Shown here piece by piece: positions 5,399-11,245 of a DNA stretch of 11,245 nt (the first letter of the stretch is position 1; every line of letters begins with the position of its first letter). Under the pieces are notes generated by a model. The model did no database searches, was not told the origin of the DNA, and saw only the letters and a list, made by a program, of their open reading frames with translations. The stretch covers positions 1-11,245 of the forward strand of contig JAIOSX010000247.1 in the NCBI GenBank assembly GCA_021107345.1, written 5' to 3'. Source of the stretch: Candidatus Aegiribacteria sp. (GTDB taxonomy: Bacteria > Fermentibacterota > Fermentibacteria > Fermentibacterales > Fermentibacteraceae). The position numbers were made by a program, and so were the translations under genes.

Positions 5399-7585
5399 AT
5401 GAGAAAAGTGATGTTGTTTTTATTCGTGGCTGTCACTGTAGTTTCAGCGGAGCGCTATTCTCTTCTCCACTTCAGGCCCGTTAACGATATCGAGATTTAC
5501 AGTCTGCTGGATTCCGGCTGTGAAGTTGTACATGTCTACGAAGATGGCTCAGTTGACTGCATTGCCAATGAGCATGATTACGCTTCACTTCTTGCTACCG
5601 GTATGCCTTTTAATATACGGATCGATGACCTCGAGAGATTCTACAGCAGCAGGTTCGATGGAAAATCCATGGGTGGATACCTTACCTGGGATGAGCTTTC
5701 AGCTTGGCTTGATGATCTGCACGATACGTTTCCGACTATCACAAGCGCACCTACTTCAATAGGCAATACTTACCAGGGAAGACCGCAGACGGTAGTTAAA
5801 ATATCCTCAAACAACGACTTCTGGTATGACGACCCTGCTCTTCCCAACGTCTGGTACGACGGCCTTATTCATGCCCGGGAGCCAGCAAGCATGCGAAATA
5901 TACGATTCTTCATGTTGTGGCTCTGTGAGAACTACAACCGTAACGGTTTCTGCGGCCTGCAGGCGACCTGGCTTCTTGATAATCGTGAGATCTGGTGTCT
6001 GCCATGCAACAACGTAGACGGTTATGTCTACAACCAGGCACAAGCCCCCGGCGGCGGCGGGATGCAGAGGAAGAACATGAACTGGAGTGCGGGCGGTGAT
6101 GGTGTTGATCTGAACAGGAACTGGACAGTTGGATGGGGAGGTTCCGGCTCCAGCGGCGTCCCCTCTTCAAGCACCTACAGGGGGACGGGACCTCTCAGTG
6201 AACCGGAATCGTACAATATCGATGCTTTCTGGCAGGATCATCCGCCGGTACAGATGCATTCCACGCATACCTATGGCAACATTCTCATCAGGCCGTGGGG
6301 CTACACATACGATCCTCCTCCTGACGATGCCGCATATGACACGCAAGGTGAGATAATGGTCCAGTGGGGGACGGGCGAGGTCTACGGGCAGTCCGCCGGC
6401 ATATTGTACATGTCTGCCGGGAACACCCGTGACCATTCCTATGGATTGTACGGTGCCATGAGCTGGAACCACGAGACCGGAGCGGATTTCGCCGGTTTCT
6501 GGCCCTCGGCAACAGAGACAGTCAAGCTTACCCGAAGGAATCTCAGAAGCTATCTTGTTACTGCATTTCTGGCCGGATGCCCCCTGGATCCCCATGTTCC
6601 AGGTACTCCTGTGATAGAAGCTATTGGAATGGTTAATCCTCCTTTCACGATTAACTGGAGTTCTGTTCCCGAGGCGGGTTCATACGCCCTTCAGGAACTT
6701 ACTGGATACGAAGTCCTCCTTGATGATAACGGCAGCGGGGGGCCTTTTTCAATGAATAACTGGTCTTCTACAACTTCGCAGCACCACTCGGGAACACACA
6801 GTTACCTGTCCGGGGGAACAGGAACAATGACCTGGACAGAGACCGTCACTATTCCTGCAAACGGAGGGGGAAGGCTGAGTTTCTGGGCATATTACGACAT
6901 TCCCAACGGTTCGTGTCAGGGCAGTATTGAAGTCTCAACTGACGGCGGAGCCAACTGGTATTACCTTCAGACATTTACGCGTGATGATAGAACCTGGAGG
7001 CTGAATATTCATGAACTGGATGAATGGCAGGGGGAAACACTGAGTTTCAGGTGGGAGACCACCGGAAGTGCCAGTGATCTTTATATCGATGATATAAAAA
7101 TCGAGATATGGGATGAGAACGAATTCATCGATTTCAGCATTCCGGCCAACACCTATACTTTCGCAAGTCATGATAGTGGTGAATTCTGGTTCAGGGCAGT
7201 GGCGATGGATCCGGATTTCGGCCCTGGCTGGCCTTCCGATGCGGTTATTGCAGGGATCTATCCCACCGGTATCTCAGAGGGTGTAATCGGTACTGGAACG
7301 ACCCGTCTCGGTCATTTCAGCCCCAATCCAGCTTCAGGCATGGCTTCAATCCCTGTAACCATTTCGTCTGCAGCAGAAGGGCTGACTTCACTTACCGTTT
7401 ACGACCTTGCAGGAAGACAGGTAGTAGACCTGTCGTCCCAGATTGAAGCGGCAGGAGCACATACAGTTAACTGGGACTGCTGCGATTCGAATGGAGAAAC
7501 CGTACCCGGAGGTATATATTTCTTCGTTATTGATGCGCCGGACCTGAGACAGGTCAGGGAAGTTGTCATTATGAGGCAGCAATGA
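5399..7585 (+). CDS. Secreted M14 zinc carboxypeptidase with FN3/jelly-roll and C-terminal sorting domain
   Basis: A 728-residue secreted metallopeptidase that removes C-terminal residues from peptides. It has a signal peptide (MRKVMLFLFVAVTVVSA, cleavage near residue 17), a propeptide-like part to about 95, and an M14 peptidase domain at about 96-394. Zinc ligands H158 and E161 (IHAREP) and H290 (HTYGN) are present. So are substrate-binding N239/R240 (DLNRNW), a Tyr near 348 and the catalytic Glu359 (WNHETG). Next is a FN3-like segment (about 397-436 and 576-620) that appears interrupted by a MAM/jelly-roll-like domain (437-575, ending D-L-Y-I-D-D-I-K-I). The last 90 residues are a FlgD-like Ig/Por-type sorting domain (SPNPASG, TVYDLAGR, VPGGIYFF), which points to export across the outer membrane, as in type IX secretion. 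The start has AGGAG 10 bases upstream. It heads an apparent operon: the next gene follows after 22 bp. Cargo specificity is unknown. Confidence 0.9.
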   Translation: MRKVMLFLFVAVTVVSAERYSLLHFRPVNDIEIYSLLDSGCEVVHVYEDGSVDCIANEHDYASLLATGMPFNIRIDDLERFYSSRFDGKSMGGYLTWDELSAWLDDLHDTFPTITSAPTSIGNTYQGRPQTVVKISSNNDFWYDDPALPNVWYDGLIHAREPASMRNIRFFMLWLCENYNRNGFCGLQATWLLDNREIWCLPCNNVDGYVYNQAQAPGGGGMQRKNMNWSAGGDGVDLNRNWTVGWGGSGSSGVPSSSTYRGTGPLSEPESYNIDAFWQDHPPVQMHSTHTYGNILIRPWGYTYDPPPDDAAYDTQGEIMVQWGTGEVYGQSAGILYMSAGNTRDHSYGLYGAMSWNHETGADFAGFWPSATETVKLTRRNLRSYLVTAFLAGCPLDPHVPGTPVIEAIGMVNPPFTINWSSVPEAGSYALQELTGYEVLLDDNGSGGPFSMNNWSSTTSQHHSGTHSYLSGGTGTMTWTETVTIPANGGGRLSFWAYYDIPNGSCQGSIEVSTDGGANWYYLQTFTRDDRTWRLNIHELDEWQGETLSFRWETTGSASDLYIDDIKIEIWDENEFIDFSIPANTYTFASHDSGEFWFRAVAMDPDFGPGWPSDAVIAGIYPTGISEGVIGTGTTRLGHFSPNPASGMASIPVTISSAAEGLTSLTVYDLAGRQVVDLSSQIEAAGAHTVNWDCCDSNGETVPGGIYFFVIDAPDLRQVREVVIMRQQ

Positions 7586-7607
7586 GTGATTCGGAGGAAT
7601 TTCCTGC

Positions 7608-9119
7608 ATGAAACCATCCGGCGGAACCAGAACTCTTTTATCCGCAGTCACAGATGCAGTTGTGCTTGTGGATTCCAGGAGAAGGGTGTCTTTCATGAAT
7701 CCCGAGGCGGAGAACCTTACGGGATTCAGTGCTGCAGATGCAGAAGGGAAGGATCTGTGGGATGTTTGTGTCTTTATTGATCAGAACACCCGGAAACCCC
7801 TTATTGACGATCTGAGTGAAGTTCTTTCCAGAGATGGATACTTTAATTTTCCTGTAGCTGCCGTAATAGTTCATCGGGAGGGTGACGAAAGACTGGTAAG
7901 GGGAGGTGTTTTCCTGTCCGATGATTCGCGCAGTGGTTCCGATGTCATTGAGGGTGTAGTCTTCAGGAATGTAAGCGCAAGATGGCTTATAGACACTGCG
8001 TTGCAGAGGAATCAGAAAGCTGAAACCATCAGGATTCTTGCGGGAGGGATTACAGGCAGGCTGAATGATCTTCTTACAGTTCTTCTGGCACGCCTGTCCG
8101 GGATAAGCAGAAACCATAAGGATAGAGCTGCCGTTTTCAGATCCATTCGTGATTCAAAGAAAATTATCGGCAGGATCAGCTCGATAGTATCCAGCCTTTC
8201 TCCCGGAGAGGACACAGTGGATATCGGTGCGGATATTTGTCTTGTCAGGAATACTATCAGGAGCAGCCTTTCTATCTTCATCGCTGCTTTTCCCGGGATG
8301 GAAGTGAAACTGGCTTATCCTGACAGAACGGGTTATGCGGGCGTTCCTCCCGGACTTGTGGAGCAGATAGTAGTTAATCTTCTTATGAATGCCGGTGAGG
8401 CCACCCGAGCCAGTGGCACAATAAGAGTCACAGCCTGCAGAGTCGATCTATCCGAAGATATGAAGCCTGTAAATGCTGGAAGTTACGTTATGATATCGGT
8501 CAGTGATGACGGGTGTGGAATTTCAGACGAGAACCTGACCAGAATTTTTGATCCATTCTATTCAACAAGACGAGAGAAGGGAGGTCTTGGATTATCTGCT
8601 GTATACTCAATAGTGAATAGCTATCATGGTTATATTACTGTCAAATCTGAACTTGAAGAAGGCTCCACCTTTTCGATCTATCTGCCTGCAGCCGATAAAA
8701 TTGTGACTGAGACCGCCGAAGATGTTTTTCCGAGGGTTTCAATTGCAGGTTTTACTGATCATGAATCAAAGAACCTCGAAAAAATTCTGGAGGCAATAGG
8801 CTGTACAGTGTTTCAGATAACTTCAGAAAGTATGAAAAACGATTCTGTTATGGTGGATACGGAGGTCTCAGAATATAATCTGCTGCTGACCGATTATGAA
8901 TTCTATATGTCTGAAATTGATCGGTTACAAGGTTCTGTTATCTCGGAGCAGGGAGTGATTGCGGTCATAAACGAATCTTACCGTATGCCCGATAACCCCG
9001 ATTCGAATATAGTATATATAAGAAGGCCTTTCAGGAATGACATTATCGCAGTGGCTGTGGCGGAGAACGTCTGGTCGAGGCCGGTAAATACCCGGAAAGA
9101 TAGCGAAAATGAAGATTAA
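7608..9119 (+). CDS. Soluble PAS-HATPase pseudo-histidine kinase with degenerate receiver-like tail
   Basis: A 503-residue protein with no membrane helix. An N-terminal PAS domain (about 8-130: VTDAVVLVDSRRRVSFMNPEAENLTGF) is followed by a HisKA-like helix pair and a HATPase domain (about 245-362). The HATPase boxes are intact: N box NLLMNAGEA (257-265), G1 DDGCGI (300-305), F box IFDPFYSTR (313-321) and G2 GGLGLSAV (325-332). The H box, normally AGGIAHDFNN, reads AGGITGRLND (145-154), so the phospho-acceptor His is Gly150 and the next acidic residue is Arg151. The tail (376-488) resembles a receiver domain, with one acidic residue at D384, a possible acceptor D429 (LLLTDYEF) and Arg in place of the conserved Lys (YIRRPF). 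ATP binding looks possible; autophosphorylation on the usual His does not. Start ATG 7608 has GGAGG 10 bases upstream. It overlaps the next gene by 11 bp. It might act as an ATP-dependent partner or sensor rather than a kinase; this is inference. Confidence 0.88.
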   Translation: MKPSGGTRTLLSAVTDAVVLVDSRRRVSFMNPEAENLTGFSAADAEGKDLWDVCVFIDQNTRKPLIDDLSEVLSRDGYFNFPVAAVIVHREGDERLVRGGVFLSDDSRSGSDVIEGVVFRNVSARWLIDTALQRNQKAETIRILAGGITGRLNDLLTVLLARLSGISRNHKDRAAVFRSIRDSKKIIGRISSIVSSLSPGEDTVDIGADICLVRNTIRSSLSIFIAAFPGMEVKLAYPDRTGYAGVPPGLVEQIVVNLLMNAGEATRASGTIRVTACRVDLSEDMKPVNAGSYVMISVSDDGCGISDENLTRIFDPFYSTRREKGGLGLSAVYSIVNSYHGYITVKSELEEGSTFSIYLPAADKIVTETAEDVFPRVSIAGFTDHESKNLEKILEAIGCTVFQITSESMKNDSVMVDTEVSEYNLLLTDYEFYMSEIDRLQGSVISEQGVIAVINESYRMPDNPDSNIVYIRRPFRNDIIAVAVAENVWSRPVNTRKDSENED

Positions 9120-9804
9120 CTGTACACAGTGCGGATCGCAGCAGATTGTTATAGAGAGTAATTTCTTCCTGCGGTGTCCGTACTGTAATGCCAGGATCAT
9201 TGTAGATCCACCCGAGAATACTCCGGCGATGGTGGAACCATCCGTTTCGGAAGAGTATGTCAGAAGGCTTTTTCCATCTGGCATGGTCTCTTCGATGGAG
9301 ATGAAGTTCTTTCCATACCTTGAAACAGGAACATCCTCTGACAGGAAAATACAGCATTGCTTCAGCCAACCCTGGCAGGACCTTGAGGAATATCTTCCCC
9401 CCTCAGGAAACATGAAGGTTTTTGATGAAAGCCTCGCGGAACCTGATCAGCTGATACCCTTTGACAGAGATATGGCTGAAGAGAGTAGTGGCAGAGTGAT
9501 CTTTCACCCGTTCTTCATAGTTATGCTGAATCTGGAGGGTTACAGTGAAGGACTGCTGGTTGACGCTGTATCCGGAAGGGTTATCGGTGAGCCACCTGTT
9601 ACAAAAGAACAGGCTGATTCCGGAAAGAAACTATACAGGACCTTTTTCCTGACACTGGCTGCAGGTTTGGCGTTCACACTTCCAATCTATATTCTTTCAA
9701 AAAGCCTTGATGAGGTCTGGCTTTCCAGAATCTGGAAATTAATGTTCATTATCCCTCTGGCATTGGGATTTCACCATTTCATTATAAAGACCGGTAGAAA
9801 ATGA
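9109..9804 (+). CDS. Zinc-ribbon membrane protein (first of three)
   Basis: A 231-residue protein of unknown function. It has an N-terminal zinc ribbon with C5, C8, C23 and C26 (CTQC, CPYC; CX2C-X14-CX2C). A V-R-R-L-F-P-S-G motif (51-58) and a middle segment including FFPYLETG (67-74) follow. A second module, IFHPFFIVML then LLVDAVSGRVIGEPP (131-163), matches a recurrent pattern in bacterial zinc-ribbon proteins (YyPlW...vdG.sGkv.G..P). The C-terminus has two predicted membrane helices (about 178-196 and 209-227), so the ribbon is expected in the cytoplasm with the protein anchored in the inner membrane. The start overlaps the last codons of the pseudo-kinase gene by 11 bp (GGAAAG upstream at 9094-9099), suggesting translational coupling. 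It shares several motifs with the next gene and may be a diverged paralogue. There is no enzymatic motif. Confidence 0.75.
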   Translation: MKINCTQCGSQQIVIESNFFLRCPYCNARIIVDPPENTPAMVEPSVSEEYVRRLFPSGMVSSMEMKFFPYLETGTSSDRKIQHCFSQPWQDLEEYLPPSGNMKVFDESLAEPDQLIPFDRDMAEESSGRVIFHPFFIVMLNLEGYSEGLLVDAVSGRVIGEPPVTKEQADSGKKLYRTFFLTLAAGLAFTLPIYILSKSLDEVWLSRIWKLMFIIPLALGFHHFIIKTGRK

Positions 9805-10877
9805 AGAAAGTAACTGTCGCCCTGACCTGTCCATCATGTGCGGGGCCTCTGAGTATTAGTGAAGGCGATACGCACACCATTTGTCCAAATTGTTCCAGTA
9901 GCCTGCTTCTTCCGAATGCAGTTCGCAGATACGTGATGCCATCAGGGATAGAGAGCATACAAGTTCTCCGTTCGGTGCGGAATGAGCTTAAAAAAGTGAA
10001 TCCCGGAAGTGTTGATAACGCCAGGGTAAGCAAACCGGTGCTTTATTATGTACCTTTCTGGCACTGCACCGCGCAGGCAAACGGCTTCATACTGGGAGTA
10101 GAGCCCGCTTATCATGAGAGAGAAATTGCTACATTCGATACTGATGCGCGGAATCCCAGTGCTCGTATCGTGACAACCACCAAGAAGATCAAAACTCGAA
10201 CCGGATCCAATGCTGTAGAGCGTGAGATTCAGCTGTCCGGAAGAGTGAACATCAGTGCAGCCGACCTTGAACCCCTCGGTATCCCTACCCTTTCAGCCGA
10301 TGCTCAGCTTTCCATACAGGGGCTTGATATCCAGCGCAATGTTCTTCCTGAAGGGCTGGAGACTCTGGAGGACGAGAGTTCCAGGGACGGTGTATTCGTT
10401 GATCCGTTAGTTACCATTGCAGATGCTCATGATCAGACAGCCAGTTATTTCAGCAGACTTGCCTCAGGTGTCGGTTTCGGGCTCGAGCAGAGATGGGAGT
10501 ATATAGTTATCTCCGGATATCGGGATGCTCTTATCTATTACCCGCTGTGGATAACCGATTTCAGAACCGACAGCGGGTCATATCAGGTAGTTGTTGATGG
10601 ACGATCAGGGAAAATTCTGAGGGGGAGATTCCCATCCTCAGGGAAGGACAGGAAGATTCTCACGATTGCCGCCGCGCTCCTGTGGGCCGGTATTCTGCCT
10701 TACACTTTCGATCTTCTCTTCAGCGGCAGGCTCACTTACAGTACGCCGTCTGGAAACCAGTCCAGTTGCCTCCCCATAGTACTTCTCATTCTGGGTGCTA
10801 TGGTTTTCGGAACCCGGCATATTCTTGGAATACTCAGCAGAGTAACAGGCAGGGGTAACGATCATGTTATCTATTAA
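9801..10877 (+). CDS. Zinc-ribbon membrane protein (second of three)
   Basis: A 358-residue protein of unknown function, a larger relative of the preceding one. It has a zinc ribbon with C10, C13, C28 and C31 (CPSC, CPNC; the same X14 spacing). V-R-R-Y-V-M-P-S-G (41-49) parallels V-R-R-L-F-P-S-G in the previous protein. YYVPFW is at 82-87, and a long variable middle part (about 95-235) follows. The second module is YYPLW (246-250) with VVVDGRSGKILRGRFP (263-278). Two predicted membrane helices follow (about 284-304 and 321-343). It starts at the ATGA overlap with the previous stop codon (9801-9804), a sign of coupled translation. The middle part, with regular alternating strands, may be a beta domain. 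No catalytic motif is seen. It is likely an inner-membrane protein with a cytoplasmic ribbon. The family name is not assigned with confidence. Confidence 0.75.
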   Translation: MKKVTVALTCPSCAGPLSISEGDTHTICPNCSSSLLLPNAVRRYVMPSGIESIQVLRSVRNELKKVNPGSVDNARVSKPVLYYVPFWHCTAQANGFILGVEPAYHEREIATFDTDARNPSARIVTTTKKIKTRTGSNAVEREIQLSGRVNISAADLEPLGIPTLSADAQLSIQGLDIQRNVLPEGLETLEDESSRDGVFVDPLVTIADAHDQTASYFSRLASGVGFGLEQRWEYIVISGYRDALIYYPLWITDFRTDSGSYQVVVDGRSGKILRGRFPSSGKDRKILTIAAALLWAGILPYTFDLLFSGRLTYSTPSGNQSSCLPIVLLILGAMVFGTRHILGILSRVTGRGNDHVIY

Positions 10878-10901
10878 CGGCACAAGGACGGATTTCCATA
10901 A

Positions 10902-11245
10902 ATGAGATATAATCTTTCAGAACTTACGCTTCTCAGATGTTCCAACTGCGGCAGTGATCTGGGCGGGCTTTCCACAGATGTAATATTCTACTGCTCTGAG
11001 TGCGGAAAATGCTGGATTTCAGGTGAGCGGCTCAGCCCGATCAGTATAGAATTCGTACGGCCCGGCGGTCCTGGTTCATTTTTTCTGCCTTTCTGGAAGG
11101 TTGATGCTTCCGTGAACATCCTTAATCGTATTATTCGTAAGAAATTTTCAGTTTCAGCTGGTGGAGCTTCCAGAGAGTTCACCGGCAGCGAGAGAGGACT
11201 TACAGAATCTGATTCCGGTTCCCGGCAGGTCAGATTCATCTTCCC
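10902..11245 (+). CDS. Zinc-ribbon protein (third of three), 3' end outside window
   Basis: This frame is open from ATG 10902 to the window end (114 codons visible). It has a zinc ribbon with C13, C16, C31 and C34 (CSNC, CSEC; again exactly X14 between the pairs) and an extra Cys37 (CGKCW). FFLPFWKVDASV (60-71) matches the YVPFWHCTAQAN segment of the preceding protein, so it belongs to the same family. AAGGA (10884-10888) lies 13 bases before the ATG, slightly distant; ACGGA is closer. The gap after the second gene is 24 bp with no terminator, so it likely belongs to the same operon. The C-terminal part, and therefore any membrane helices, cannot be seen. Confidence 0.7.
   Translation, partial: MRYNLSELTLLRCSNCGSDLGGLSTDVIFYCSECGKCWISGERLSPISIEFVRPGGPGSFFLPFWKVDASVNILNRIIRKKFSVSAGGASREFTGSERGLTESDSGSRQVRFIF

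Noticed and set aside
6167..6595. 142-codon minus-strand ORF inside the peptidase
   Set aside because: It overlaps the M14 catalytic region (DLNRNW, HTYGN, HETG on the plus strand), so it is a frame shadow.

Overview
The window reads as a chromosomal segment of a strictly anaerobic, Gram-negative bacterium. It carries a maturase for [FeFe]-hydrogenase (anaerobic H2 metabolism), a lipobox lipoprotein and a PorV/FadL-like beta-barrel protein (an outer membrane), and a secreted peptidase ending in a FlgD-like/Por-type C-terminal sorting domain. This combination is typical of the FCB superphylum and related fermentative candidate phyla. The exact phylum is inference and cannot be fixed from the sequence. 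I see no rRNA, tRNA, CRISPR array or intact transposase.

Layout. (1) 1-1179, +: the 3' part of hydG, with an altered C-terminal cluster motif. (2) 1179-1270: a 32-bp-arm inverted repeat that starts on the last base of the hydG stop codon and fills the gap to the next gene. It looks like a dispersed palindromic element of the REP/MITE kind. (3) 1275-1760, -: a small NTF2-like (DUF4878-type) lipoprotein. It is divergent from a small unrecognised ORF (about 1901-2191, +) across an AT-rich region whose two putative promoters share a -35 region. (4) 2161-3249, -: an outer-membrane beta-barrel protein whose 3' end overlaps that small ORF. It lies downstream of a long-form urocanate hydratase, hutU (3293-5308, -), with a perfect palindrome in the 43-bp gap. 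(5) 5309-5398: the divergent intergenic region. (6) 5399 to the window end, +: one apparent operon. It encodes a secreted M14 zinc carboxypeptidase, a soluble PAS-HATPase protein that has lost its phospho-accepting histidine and has a degenerate receiver-like tail, and three consecutive zinc-ribbon proteins, the last cut by the window edge.

How the genes may work together. The plus-strand operon is the most unusual part. The kinase-like gene overlaps the first zinc-ribbon gene by 11 bp, and that gene overlaps the second by 4 bp, so the three are probably translationally coupled. All three zinc-ribbon proteins have the same CX2C-X14-CX2C spacing and a shared (Y/L)-P-F-W-type motif. The two complete ones end in two predicted membrane helices. 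This suggests a membrane-anchored zinc-ribbon assembly paired with a pseudo-histidine-kinase ATPase, possibly linked to secreted or cell-surface proteins such as the upstream peptidase. That functional link is inference from gene order only. The hydG fragment and hutU are recognisable metabolic genes, apart from the HydG motif change and the lack of other hut genes in view.
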